From NCBI RefSeq assembly GCF_030272615.1, contig NC_081415.1, positions 622,977,740 through 623,041,739 of the forward strand: a stretch of 64,000 bases of DNA, given 5' to 3'. Origin of the DNA: Cryptomeria japonica (taxonomy: Eukaryota; Streptophyta; Pinopsida; Cupressales; Cupressaceae). Shown here in pieces: positions 22,323 to 34,064 of this stretch (position 1 is its first letter; each line of letters opens with the position of its first letter). The position numbers and the translations under genes were made by a program. Under the pieces are notes generated by a model. It was not told the DNA's origin and made no database searches. It saw only the letters and a list, made by a program, of their open reading frames with translations.

Positions 22323-22768
22323 ATATCCCCCTTTCACATTGATGGGAAAACCAATTGATTTGACCTTAAAAGATTCAGATTGCTGTGATTCTGAAATGCT
22401 GAAATGCTCTCTTGCTATCATCAGACTTCTCCCCCATATATTAGACTTCTCCTCTTTTTTTCAGTCTTCTTTCCAATCTTCAGTCTTCTCCCGTTTCTCA
22501 GTTTTCTCCCCCTTTGACAACAATGATAAAAAGTAAAGAACTAAAACATAATTTCTTCCTATATGAAGTGAATTCCTGCTATAATGTGTTAATTTAGTCT
22601 TGGTCAGAGTATTTTGTCTTCAATTCCTGTTCCCTGTATGGTATTCTGTATTGTTTCCTACAATATTTCCTGTACACCTTTAGAAAACATCCTAAATTGT
22701 GTAAGTCAGCATCAACTCCTAAAAGATATTCGAAAGAGTCATTGAATTGATGCTTTCACCGAACTCGG
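22323..22768 (-). promoter_or_regulatory. 3' UTR and PPT copies of element C
   Basis: The minus-strand PPT AAAGGGGGATAT (22323-22334) abuts the LTR; a second tract AAAGGGGGAGAAAAC lies at about 22500-22514, some 180 bp upstream. Between them is CT-rich non-coding sequence with several TTCTCC repeats. Confidence 0.8.
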
Positions 22769-23595
22769 TCAGTGAGTAGAAGATAGGGGTAGGACCCCTA
22801 ACTTACTTTTGAGATATTCAAAAGTGTCCCTTGGTAGTGGTTTGGTGAATATATTTTCTATTTGTTCCTTTGTGGTAACATACTCCAACACCACTTTTTT
22901 CTCTTGAGCTTCTTCTCTAAGATAATGATATTTGATAGAGATGTGCTTTGTCTTAGAGTGCATAACAAGATTCTTTGAAATGTTAATGGCACTAGTATTG
23001 TCACATAATATAGTTATAGGCTTGGTAACATTCTCATTTATACCTTCCAATAGTTGTTTGATCCATGCTATGTTAGTACAATTCAATGCTGCAGCAACGT
23101 ATTCAGCTTCTGCTGTTGACTGTGAAACACATCCTTGTTTCTTGCTAAGCCAACTCACTAGTATTTCTCCTAAAAAGAAAGCTCCTCCACTTGTGCTTTT
23201 TCTATCATCAATGTTGCCTACTCAATTAGCATCAATATAAACTTTTAAATCAAAATCATTTCCTTTTTGATATACTAAGCCATAATCTTCAGTGCCTTTC
23301 AAGTATTTAAAAATTCTTTTGATTGCTATCATATGTGTTTCCTTAGGATCTGCAGAGAATCTTGCAACTATACCTACTACATGTGCTATGTTTGGTCTAT
23401 TGTGAACAACATATTGTAGCTTTCCAATCATGGATCAGCAAAGTGTCTCATCAACAGATGCAGATTCATCATTCTTTGATAATTTACAGTTGGTAGTCAT
23501 AGGAGTACTTACTGGTTTTGAATCCTCCATTCCAAATTTCTTCAAGATTTCCTTTATGTATTTGGATTGAGTAATGAAAATCTTTGAAGAATACT
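22769..23595 (-). pseudogene. Element C RNase H and RT end (copia polyprotein C-terminus)
   Basis: The minus-strand reading covers the end of RT (MIGKLQYVVHNRPNIAHVVG), [57 protein letters not shown] and the closing IFTKPLPRDTFEYLKSKLGV. These are the usual copia RNase H landmarks with their catalytic acids (E in AEAEY, D in LCDNTSA). It ends at the stop at 22769. Stops occur at about 23220 and 23433. It is the promoter-distal of two copies of this region. Confidence 0.85.
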
Positions 23596-24107
23596 GCAGC
23601 AATGTATTCAACTTCTGTTGTTGACTGTGAAACACATCCTTGTTTCTTGCTAAGCCAACTCACTAGTCTTTCTCCTAAAAAGAAAGCTCCTCCACTTGTG
23701 CTTTTTCTGTCATCAATGTTGCCTGCCCAATCAACATTAGTATAAACTTTTATATCAAAATCATTTCCTTTCTAATATACTAAGCCATAATCTTCAGTGC
23801 CTTTCAAGTATCTAAAAATTCTTTTGATTGCTGTCATGTGTGTTTCCTTAGGATCTGTAGAGAATCTTGCAACTATACCTACTACATGTGCTATGTCTAG
23901 TCTGCTGTGAACAACATATTGTAGCTTTCCAATCATGGATCGCTAAAGTGTCTCATCAATAGATGCAGATTCATCATTCTTTGATAATTTACAGTTGGTA
24001 GTCATAGGAGTACTTACTAGTTTTGAATCATCCATTCCAAATTTCTTCAAGATTTCCTTTATGTACTTGGATTGAGTAATGAAAATCTCATTTTTCATTT
24101 GCAGTAT
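23596..24107 (-). pseudogene. Second copy of the element C RT-end/RNase H segment (tandem duplication)
   Basis: About 490 bp here repeat 23092-23583 nearly base for base, from the GCAGCAATGTATTCAACTTC stretch to the TGGATTGAGTAATGAAAAT stretch. The duplication splits the RNase H gene and destroys the polyprotein. A few substitutions separate the copies. Confidence 0.85.
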
Positions 24108-25103
24108 CTATAAACCTATAAAATACTTTATCTCACTAATTAATGACATCTCAAATTCTTTGCTCATTTCATTTCCAAAGTTCTTACATAGAGAGTCATT
24201 TCCACAAAATATAATATCATCAACAAATATGGCTGAGATCAGTATTCCATTTTCATCATTCTTCATGTACATATTGTTGCTCTCACTTGTCCTTATAAAA
24301 CCAATCTTAATCAAATAAGAGTGCAATCTTTCATACCATGCTCTAGGTGCTTGTTTCAAACCATATAAAGCTTTGTTCAATTTACATACCTGATCTTTAT
24401 TCTCGTCTTCAACAAATCTTTCAGGTTGTTCAATAAAAACTTCTTCTTCTAATATTCCATTCAGAAATGCAGATTTGACATCCGTTTGATATACCTTGAA
24501 GTTTTTGAAAGCAGCACATGCCAACAATGTTCTTACTCCTTCAAGTCTAGCAATAGGTACAAAAGTTTCACCATAATCAATTCCTTCTTCTTGAGCATAA
24601 CCTTTGCGAACTAGTCTTGCTTTGTTTCGAATGACCTCTCCTTTTTCATTTAGCTTGTTTCTGAAAATCCACTTTGTACCGATTACATTTTTGTCCTTCG
24701 GTCTTGGGATTAGTGTCCATGTGTCATTCTTCTTGATTTCATCAATCTCTTTTGTCATAGCATTTATCCAATCTTCATTGTTAAATGCCTCTTTCACTAT
24801 TCTCGGTTCAAATTCAGATATCAGACATGTGTTTTGTCTCAGTTTGTTCCTTGTCATCACTGGGTCATCCTTATCTCCTATAATCTGACTTGGTGCATGA
24901 TGTCTTCTGACATACTTGGCTAATATAGGCTCAGTAGGCTCTGTATGATCTTCTTCATCACTCGGTAACTGGATATTCTCTTCATTTTCTTCAACAATCT
25001 TCTCGGTAAGACTTGTCCGTTGAACATAGACAAATTCATCATAGTCTTCTGGTTCCTTGGAATTTCCTTCATCATCTCTTTCTGCAAATTCATCAATTTT
25101 CAC
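24108..25103 (-). pseudogene. Element C reverse transcriptase (copia RVT_2)
   Basis: A 331-codon open frame. Landmarks are FNNEDWINAMTKEIDEI, IGTKWIFRNKLNEKGEV, RLVRKGYAQEEGIDYGETF, PIARLEGVRTLLACAA, YQTDVKSAFLNGILEEE with its catalytic Asp, KALYGLKQAPRAWYERL, and IFVDDIIFCGND, the copia form of the YxDD active site. It lies between integrase and RNase H in the normal copia order. The active-site residues are intact in this segment, though the protein as a whole cannot be made. Confidence 0.9.
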
Positions 25104-26049
25104 ATTTGCACTTTCTCCTATTTTGTTAGATGATTTGATCAGACATTTAAATGCTTTGCTTCTAGAAGAATAACCTAGAAATGTTCCTTCTTCACTCTTC
25201 TGATCAAACTTGCCATTTCTATCATCTTTGTGAACATAGCATCTATGTCCAAATATTTTAAAATAACTTACATTAGGTTTCTTATCATACTAGATTTCAT
25301 ATGGTGTCTTCAAAATACCTTTCTTCAATTGTACTCGGTTCAGGGTGTGAACTGCTGTGCTTATTGCTTCTCTCCAAAATGTTTGTGGCACTTTCTTTTC
25401 AATCATCAGTGTTCTAGCACAATCCACAATATATCTACTTCGTCTCTCAACTATTCCATTCTACTGTGGAGTTCTCGATGTAGAGACTTGTCTTTTAATA
25501 CCATGATCATTGCAGAATAAGTTGAATTCATCAGATGTGAACTCTCCTCCTCTATCTGATCTAAGACACTTCAATTGTCTTCCTGTTTCATTTTCAACTC
25601 TTGCCTTGTACCATTTAAACATTTGAAAAGCTTCTAATTTTTCTTTTAAAAACATTACTGACATCATCCTTGAATAGTCATCCACAAATAATATGAAATA
25701 TTTATCACCATAATAACTTTGAACTTTCATAGGACCACAAAGATTAGTGTGCACAAGATCTAAAATTCCCTTAGAAGTGTAAGACTTACTTGTAAAGCTT
25801 GATCTTGTCATCTTACACATCTGGCATCCTTGGCACATAGCATTCTCAGGTTTTTCAAGACTTGATAGACCTCTTACTCGGTGCTTCTTACTTATTTTGA
25901 TTAGCTTATCAAAATTCACATGACAAAACCTTTGCATACAAACACTTGTTCCAAGTTGAGTCAAGGTAAAATGTGTTACCTTTTGTTTGTGTCCCAGTAG
26001 CAGCTAACTTTCCATTCTTGTCATGAACTTTGACAATTCTTTTTTGAAA
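25104..26049 (-). pseudogene. Element C integrase with GAG_pre-integrase zinc region
   Basis: The minus strand shows FCHVNFDKLIK and CQGCQMCK (HHCC zinc-binding part), then the core LVHTNLCGPMKVQSYYGDKY, LRSDRGGEFTSDEF and TPQ-stop-NGIVERR. The first catalytic Asp (usually LVHTD) is Asn here; the second Asp and the Glu remain. A TAG replaces Gln in the TPQQNG motif at about 25462. The region 25104-25460 continues in broken frames with the usual GYKCYVHKDDR-like linker. Confidence 0.82.
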
Positions 26050-26320
26050 TTATATTCGGTAACCTGTATTGTTTAGCGGTGCTACACTCAACAAATTGTA
26101 TTTCAAACCTTCAACCCAATAAACATCATTGCATCTTGCATTGTCAAGAAGTGTTATAGATCCTTTACCTTTTATCAGACATGGTGCATCATTACCAAAT
26201 CTTACATAGCCTCCATCATAATCTTCTAATATAACAAACTTGTGTTTATCTCCTGTCATATGATGTGAGCATCCACTACCTATGATCCAAGAATGATTAG
26301 TATTTATGTGAGATATTAGG
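26050..26320 (-). pseudogene. Element C aspartic protease region
   Basis: The minus-strand reading SLISHINTNHSWIIGSGCSH then HMTGDKHKF is the copia retropepsin start (usual form WIIDSGCSxHMTG); the catalytic Asp is Gly, so it would be inactive. It continues GSITLLDNARCNDVYWVEGL and NLLSVAPLN. It lies in a different frame from gag. Confidence 0.8.
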
Positions 26321-27428
26321 GATTTTTCTTTATACCTTTCTTCATCTGATCCATCTTTGATAGCCCATAAACTACTTCCTCTGTATCAGTTTCATTTGAT
26401 TTATCATCGTTGGATTCCTCATCAGCTATTAAGCATGTCTTTCTATCTCTTCTTCTAAAGTCTTGGTGTCCTCTGTAATGATTATCTTTCTGTCTATCAT
26501 CTCGGCAATCTCTCTTTTCAATAGAATCTTTGTCATGACAGTTAGAAGCTATATGTCCTATTTTATCACAATTGAAACATTTCAAAGGTAGTTTTCCTTT
26601 ATACTTACCCTTGCCTCTCGGTAACCTTCTGGCTAATAGTGCTTCAAACTCTTCTTGCTTTCTGATTTCCTCATATAGTTTGTGTACTTCTTCCATGTTC
26701 TTACAAAATCTTTCACTTGCTCCACTATGATCTCCTTCAGAGTACTTATACTTTCTTTCATTGTAATCATTAGATTCATCAAGATGAAAAGAACTAAATG
26801 CAGATTCAACTTTATTTACCGAAGATCCACTATTATCAAACTTACTTAACTCAAATGCATGTAGCTTACCAATAATAGTATCTAAAGAAATTGGCATATT
26901 AGGTACAGACCTCAATTCATCGATTGCAGAGACTTGGATTGCATAAGCTGGTAGAAGGGTTCTTAACAACTTACTTGTTATATCCTTTTCTTCAATAGTT
27001 CCACCTGCTACTTTGATTTGATTGACAATCTCCTTCAGTCTTGTACTGTACTGAGTTATGTTCTCACCTTCACTCATCCTCATGGATTCAAGTTGTCCTC
27101 TTAGACTATCTACTTTTTCTCTTTGAACATGTTCATCTCCTCCATATACTGATATGAGCTTATCCCACATTGCCTTTGCATCATTGCAACCTTCTAGGTC
27201 ATTAAACTCTGAGTCGATCAATGCAGATGTTATTTCAATCATTGCTTGGATATGTTCTTGCTTTGCCTTTATCTCTTCCATTGTCAATGGATGGGTGCTC
27301 GGTGTGATGAAATCATTCTCCAGATAATATACAACATATTCTCCAACTCTTGATAGATGCAGCTTCATCCTTTTCTGCCATGTAGAGAAACTTGATTTGT
27401 TCAGCTTCGGTGCATCCCTCTTATACAT
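26316..27428 (-). pseudogene. Element C Gag (UBN2-type capsid with CCHC knuckle)
   Basis: A 370-codon open frame from the ATG at 27428, about 50 bases after the PBS. It opens MYKRDAPKLNKSSFSTWQKR and contains the capsid-like UBN2 helices (AKAMWDKLISVYGGDEHVQ, ITSKLLRTLLPAYAIQVSA) and one CCHC knuckle CFNCDKIGHIASNC (about 26538-26580), followed by an Arg/Asp/Lys-rich tail. The frame itself is intact. It ends by frame change at 26316, where the protease frame takes over; I cannot tell a programmed shift from an indel. It would form the particle that packages element RNA. Confidence 0.88.
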
Positions 27429-27478
27429 CTTTGGATCTTTAACTCAAGTGCCTTTAAACTTTTCTTCCAGAGTCTGAA

Positions 27479-27490
27479 GGTCTAATACCA
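27479..27490 (-). promoter_or_regulatory. Primer-binding site of element C
   Basis: The minus strand reads TGGTATTAGACC, two changes from the initiator-Met site in A, I and D, two bases inside the 5' LTR. Confidence 0.8.
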
Positions 27491-27492
27491 AT

Positions 27493-29038
27493 TGATAGTT
27501 TTGATACGTAATATAAGTACAGATCCAATAGCCAACAAGATGAGGGGGGGGGGTGAATCATACAAACTTAATCTTCCATAAAAACATCAGATTCAACCTT
27601 GGTAACATATACTTCAGTAATATAACCAAAACTGCTAAACATGCAAACTCAAAAGTATATAAACATCATAAACCTCATAATACCAGATTTAACGTGGAAA
27701 CCCAAATAGGGAAAAACCACTATGGAATTTCGGACCCACTAAGAAATATACTCTTCTGGAGTATGCTCAGTTAAAGGCAAATCCTGTTAAAGATTACAAA
27801 CACATTGCTAGATGTGACCCGGTTAAGGGATTTCCCTCAGATCTGTTAGGATCTTCACCTTGTTAGAAGTGACCTTGTTAAAGGATTTCAAACACTCAAT
27901 CAAAATGTCACCTTGCTAGAGGGTTTTACAAATAAGACTATTAAGTCCACTTGGTTAAGAGATTTTTGATCACTTTCACAAAATAGTAGTAATAAAAATA
28001 TATCTGCAACTTCACATCTAAAATGCTAAAGCAGATTCTTATTTGCTCAATACAATCTAGAGATAGAACTAATCTTGTCCATTTGCTGGGCTTCTATACT
28101 CTATTATTCAAACAGGTCTTCAAGCTTCTGTGCTTGGTAATCATTATGTAGCATCCCTATGCATACATTTGCCCACATGCATTGTTTATCAACAGTTCCC
28201 TATTTATAAACAATTAGCTAACCGCTTAATCTCCTTGATCACATTTCCCATGATCAATCATAGCCATCAAATCTTCATGCTTGACCAGGTTCAATGCATC
28301 TTTCGATCTGAAAAATGTTTTACCTTGCCTTTGAACTTGCATATATTTCTTGGAACTTATGGTAGGGTATTGCAGTTCAATCTGAGCTTTAGATCTTCCT
28401 GCCGATCTTCCATTGCCATAGATTCTTAAGAAACTTTATTTATGGCATACCAATTGTTTAATCAGTTCCAGCTCATTAGCTTCCTTCATTAAATAACACA
28501 TGTAAACATTCAATGCATCCTGTTATAGCTCGGTTACAACTCAGTAACAACTCGGTAAATACTAAACTTCACTTGGTAGACATTCCACCTTTATTAATCA
28601 ATAGCAGTAACCTTAGGGTTTACCGACTAGGTTCCTTAGGGTTTACCGACTAGGTTCTTTGCTTGGTAACATAGTATAGTATTAACCTTACAATTTACAA
28701 CATATGTATGATGTCAAAACAATATAAACATCATGATCTCATCATTGTCTGACTCAGTAATAGTTTCCCATTGAATACCTTATTCATCCTCTTATTCATC
28801 ATAATCTTTCCTGTGTCTTTTACCGACATCTTTATACTCTTCAAATCATACTTCTCAAGATATGGCAACATCATACTAAATTAGAAAATCAATTTCTTGA
28901 CATCAATGACAAAATAATAATATTAAGACAGTAAACATCCTGAATCAATTATATCCATAATCATCAACAACCTTCTCAATATCCTTATTGAAATGCCAAC
29001 AATCTCCCATTGTTTGTTATAATGTTAAATTGCCAACA
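27493..29038 (-). repeat. 5' LTR of element C
   Basis: 1,546 bp, pairs with 20808-22322. Its U5 site has a 10-base G-run (27542-27551), and a minus-strand TATA box TTTATAAATA lies at 28201-28210. Confidence 0.92.
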
Positions 29039-29960
29039 AAGGGATGGCTATAAACCTTGTTAAAGGTTGAAACCATGTTAAAGGTTACCTACTAGAGGAT
29101 TTAAAGAAGTCAATGAACTTGAGCCACCTGGTTAGAGGATTTGTAACAAGCATGTTAAAGCTACCCGATCAAGGAATTTTCCTTTTGTTGAGATGGTTAG
29201 AAGTCAACAGGTAAAGCTCCGATCTGATAACAACACTACTTGCTAAGGTGGACCCTTTTCAGTTCCTCTCCTCTATAGTCACACTCTGCATATTCCACAC
29301 TCTGGTTTGGCAAGTGTCAAAACATGCAGACACACACACAACATTTTGCCAACTCCTATAATAACAAACATCATCGACCTTATAGACAACAATTAGGTAG
29401 GTAGCATAAACCCTAAACCCTAAACATTTTAGGTTTATAATTACAAGAGGTGCAATCCTGACCATCCAAACATATTTCATAGAGTGAAATGATCTAAAAT
29501 AGATCTCAAGTTATTTTGCATCATTTGATCTTCACCGAATCTGGAAAATAGTAACCCATCACACACTTTTCTCATACCTCTACAAAAAATGCACATTCTC
29601 AAGGTAGACATTCAATGCATTTGATCTTCATGCGCAAGATCCTCAAAGAGATTCTTCACATGCACATAGATGACGTGGCACCTTGATCTCATCCTTATCT
29701 CTTAACTAAGTCATCACAAAATGTCATCAGTTGTACAACACAAGTCAGATCACCAAACTGGAAACCCTCGAGCTGAATTGAGACTACAAACCGGTAGTCA
29801 CAAAGAACCCCGACACTGGTTCACACCATCCCAGTTGACTATAGCCGCTTCTAGTCTTCACATCGGTTCATACCGGGTCACCTGCTTGAGAATCATATAT
29901 CGGTTCACTTATTGACATCAGTGACAACATACACTATCATCGCTTCATCATATACCAACA
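29039..29960 (-). repeat. Element B 3' LTR, second part
   Basis: Continues 20279-20807 after element C and ends TACCAACA before the PPT ATCTCCCACTTT (29961-29972, plus-strand view). It matches 51672-52043 of the 5' LTR from about 29640 onward. A short CCCTAAACCCTAAAC run at 29410-29424 is part of the LTR. Confidence 0.85.
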
Positions 29961-29989
29961 ATCTCCCACTTTGGCATTGATGGAAACAC

Positions 29990-31150
29990 TGATGAATACT
30001 AAGAGGGGGGGGGGGGAGTGAATTAGTATACGAAAAAATAATGTAATCAATCTTTTAAACAGTTTAGCAGATAATCGGTGCAACATATTCACTAATAAAC
30101 TGGTTAAGATAAGTGCAAACCAAATAGCGAACAACACATTCACCCACAAAAGCACAATCACCATAACACAAGATATTTGACATGGAAACCCAAATGGGAA
30201 AAACCACGGTGAGCAGAAACTCACAAGTAACTATCTGCAGAATATTAGCCAGACCGGTTAAGTTTATAAAATATTCATCACCAGAATAGATCCTGTTAGG
30301 AATCTAGATCTCTATTAGGAGATAAGTCCTGTTAGAGACTACCTTGTTAAAGGATTTCAGATCCACAGTTGTGAACCACCTTGTAAGAGGATTTACAAAG
30401 GCTTTGCTGGGCCTACCCGGTTAAGGGTTTCAGACTTGTCAGAAATATTAGTAATCAACAAGTGAATGATCTAGATAATAGCACATTATGCTTAATTAGA
30501 TCTTTGATAGCTCATTCTTAATGAATTTCAACATTACTTCAATCTTCTATATCTTCACACAGACCTAACCTTCTCTTCACTGATCGCACATAATAACCTT
30601 TTCTTCTCTATCTCATATACAAAACCTAGACATGATGTCCTTATAAAGGAATCTGATTTCATATCGGTCCAATAAGATTAAACTACAAGTTCCTAGGTAT
30701 AGTGCATCTAGACACATTTGGTAACACGACACAAAAACACCACCAAAGTGTCAGTGGATGATAACTCATCACACATTACAATAATACTGGTTGGTAACTC
30801 ACTCATTACATATATATATCGATTAATATAATATACCGATTACCGGTTGACAAAAATGAAGACTGGAATATCATAGTATTTTGATTAAAAACAAATGACT
30901 ACCGCTTGGGTCCTTTGTTCCACTTAAGATCCTCATACTGCTTGAGGTCTTCGTGCTGCTTGAGGTCTTCAGTCAATCTGTGACTAGTAAACCATCTTCT
31001 ACAAAATATCGATAGTCTAAAGACTACACATTCAATGACATACAATACTGGGTGGAACAACTATCGGTTGAGCATAAATCATACATCAAGTAAGTGTGTG
31101 TCCATCAATGACAATCAATGACAATCAAAAACATCATCACAATGTGAACA
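29990..31150 (-). repeat. 3' LTR of element D
   Basis: 1,161 bp. The U5 site has a 12-base G-run (30005-30016). It has the GACATGGAAACCCAAATGGG hairpin at 30179-30198 and a TTTATAAGG box on the minus strand near 30640-30648. Confidence 0.9.
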
Positions 31151-31388
31151 ATCTCCCCCTTTGGAATTGATGGCAACACTTAGGAAAATTTTGACATCTA
31201 AGTGCTTTACAAAAAAAAATGCCATCATCAAAATTACTCCCCCTAAGAATATACACTACCCCCTTTGCAAAAATTACAAGTAAGTGCATAAACATTCACC
31301 AAAATTTTAATGTACACTACTCCCCCTTTGCCAACAATGACAAATTAGTGCAAACTATCCTTTTTTTAAATTAACAAAGAGTACATGT
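31151..31388 (-). promoter_or_regulatory. 3' UTR with repeated PPT copies of element D
   Basis: Plus-strand view: ATCTCCCCCTTT (31151-31162) abuts the LTR, CTACCCCCTTTGC lies at about 31256-31268 and CTACTCCCCCTTTGCC at about 31317-31332. Element D therefore has three purine tracts on its sense strand within 180 bp. Confidence 0.75.
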
Positions 31389-32042
31389 TCATGACAATAA
31401 GGAATGAAATTTCTCAAAAATAGATTTAAAGTTCTGCACAAAAATCTTCATGTCCAATGTCCATGACTCAAGTAGCGAGGTAGAAATCCCACTTTGAGTC
31501 TTCATCTGGAATGCCAGTTCTTCCATTGCATCAATGGTACTCGGCTCTTGAGTTACCGTGATGGCTTCCAAGTTGAGAAAACATCTCTGAAGAACCTATA
31601 GATCTTGAGTCTGGTTGCTGATTTTTAGGTCCATCTTGGCAGTCTGAAACTGAAAATGATGAATAGTTTGTCCATAGACAGTGAATAAATCATAGGGCAT
31701 CTTGAAGTTGTTGATGTATTCCTATAACTCTAATTGGAGTTGAGCTTTCTATTTGAGCACATCCTCACAAAATAGATGGGGTGGGAAGATTTTACTCAGA
31801 AGTAATTTACCCTCACCCATAGTAACTGATATTATCCTTCTGCTTTAGTAGTTGTGTCCTGAGTTCATTCATTTGCTTGACTAGGGCAATATTAAGTTTC
31901 TTTTCATGGTTCTTACTTGCAGTTGCTTGAGCAATATCCTCCAAGCATTGTACCTGGTCCTCCACTACGGTACAAAGAAATTTGAGCTTGGATAGAGAGA
32001 GTCGGTATTGGGGAGGTTTGTACCGGGAATCAGATGGGTAAG
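31389..32042 (-). pseudogene. Element D ORF2, C-terminus
   Basis: After element F the minus-strand frame resumes HPYPSDSRYKPPQYRLSLSK, continues LCTVVEDQVQCLEDIAQATA and a Lys/Leu-rich coiled coil, and ends LKSIFEKFHSLLS-like before the stop at 31389. Stops interrupt it at about 31738 and 31600. It corresponds in place to the C-terminal coiled coil of A, I and H ORF2; residue identity is low. Confidence 0.55.
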
Positions 32043-32047
32043 GGTGT

Positions 32048-33314
32048 TGTAAAGCGGAAAAATCGAACCCTAGTTGTTCTCCCCTCCCCAACTCCAAGGA
32101 GAGAGAAGGGAGGTCACTAGGGTTGATGGTTTTCACTTAGGAGAGACTTTACATTCAAAAGAGGGGCTGAAACCCACAAGATCCAATCCCACACAATGCA
32201 GGATTGGATTCTAAATGAGTTTCAAGGGTTGTGATAGCAAGGATACCCTCTTTTGTAAAGAATGTTGATGGAATGATTGAACTAGGAATGTATGTAGAAG
32301 CAAGAAAGATTCACTTATAAATAGAGATAGGGATACGGGATGAATTTGCGGACCTGGAATTAGCAGTAAAATGTCAAGACAATGCTATTCTACAAATTTG
32401 AGCAAAAATTGACGGGACGAGGGCACCCGGCGTGTACACGGTCCTCCGAAAAATCTATGAAACGAAGGTGGATCTGTTCGTCCCTACACAGGGATTCTAG
32501 ATCTTCAATTACAGCCACGTACTTGCAACCTACACACAGAAAAGAGAGGACGACTGGGGGATTAGGGAATAGGGGTTTGCCTTTAGGTCAAACCCCGGTT
32601 TTGGAATTAACCAAGAAATGAGAATGCTGTAAATGTAAATGTTTGTAATGTAAACAAGTACTGATCCCTTGTTGTAAGAATGTTTATATTCTTACATGCG
32701 AAGGTGTAATGTATGTTGTATGTTGTATTTTGTATGTGATCTCCTCTTTAATGGTTGAATCCTTGTCTTGAATGCAACACTTAACATTGAATGGAGACTT
32801 AGAATGCTCAATTGCTTGAAGGAATGCTTAAATGCTTGAATGTTTGAATATCGCTTCCACGTCTTGCCCACATATATTTTTTCTTTCTCTTTTCTCCTCC
32901 CTTTCTAGGAAAGGAAAAGTAGTTTATATACTTGTCAATTAGGGTTGAGAGATTGATTTTCCCGACCTTAGGCCGACCTAGAAACAATATTTTCCAATTT
33001 GCAAACTTCAAGACCCGATGCCCAAAAGGAGACTGGGCCCAAAATAGGGCTAGGGACCAGGGCGCTAGGCGCCATGGTCCTGGGGGACCAGGGCACTGGG
33101 CACCCTAGTCCTGAAGGACCAGGGCCCTGGGCACCATGGTCCCACCTCCCGAGACAATAGGGTGCAAGGAGGGATCATGCCAAGGTGCAGAAAAATGCAA
33201 TTTTTGGTGTCACAAGCAGGTTTCGGGGTCTCGATTCAGGTTTAATGTTGCATCGCCATCGTGAAGACCCAAATGTAGTCAAAATTGCAAGTGTCACAAT
33301 TTTAGGACGCTACA
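32048..33314 (-). repeat. 3' LTR of element F
   Basis: 1,267 bp. It holds three tandem copies of a palindromic GC-rich motif (33053-33143; unit like GGACCAGGGCGCTAGGCGCC followed by ATGGTCC). A related copy lies at about 32412-32445. Confidence 0.92.
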
Positions 33315-34064
33315 TTTAGCCCCCACTTTAGCGGGAGTATAAGCGTACGCTCATACTTTCGATAAAGTACAAGGAAACAACATTGAAAAACTTTCACCAC
33401 GTCAAGGAGGCAAGATACACCAAGCCCCCAGTGGACTAAAGATCTTACAAATTCGATTGACAAAGTAAAAGGGAAGATCATGAGTGAGAACCATGACTGT
33501 CAGTAGTAAGGTTCCCTCACTATGAGTCATGCAAGAAAGATATCAAAAATTTTCAAGGCAAAGCTAAATTTGTCAAGAAATTTTCAAGTATCTTGAAAAG
33601 ATATGAATGGGATGTATGCCCCCCTACGTTAAAGTGATCGCACATGCCTCACTGGGGGTGATTGCTTTAAGGTATTGATACATATAAGAAATGAGGAGGG
33701 AGCATGTTATCACAAGGATTTAGCCCCCAAGTGTGAGATAAACCCAAGGATAATAAACATGAAACACAAAGCACGAGGTGACTTCGCTTTCCTCGGGGTC
33801 AGTATGCTGTATGATAATTCATGTATATCATATGTATGTATGCATAATTGTTCTTCATTCCCCAATTAAGGAAGGTCACCTAGAAGAAGGGAACACATGT
33901 GTCTTTTGAGTCAACATGAGAGAGACCAAAAGAGATCTCAATGTTTTGCATCGTCCTCAAGTAGACAACACTAAGGACAACAAAATAGAAGAATGAGAAT
34001 AACACATAGAAGAAGTAACAAAAGATATCAAGAGAGGAGGAGAGAGTCTGCTATGCTAATGAAA
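33315..34064 (-). other. PPT and 3' UTR of element F
   Basis: The minus-strand PPT AAAGTGGGGGCTAAA (33315-33329) is of plant gypsy type. The rest, about 730 bp, has no reading frame worth reporting. Confidence 0.7.

Larger units (their letters stand above)
20808..29038 (-). mobile_element. Element C: full-length Ty1/copia retrotransposon inserted in the element B LTR
   Basis: LTRs are 20808-22322 (1,515 bp) and 27493-29038 (1,546 bp), both starting TGATAGTT and ending TTGCCAACA. PBS 27479-27490 (degenerate); PPT 22323-22334. The interior reads on the minus strand gag, protease, integrase, RT, RNase H. No exact TSD: ACAGG on the left, AAGGG on the right. It is the best preserved copia copy in the window but has stops, a frame change and an internal duplication. 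Confidence 0.92.

Noticed and set aside
26316-26330. Programmed frameshift between Gag and protease in element C
   Set aside because: One decayed copy cannot separate a programmed shift from an indel; no clear slippery heptamer.
29405-29425. Telomere-like CCCTAAACCCTAAAC
   Set aside because: Fewer than three units, inside the element B LTR; similar ATAAACCCTAAACCC words occur in other LTRs. Not a telomere.
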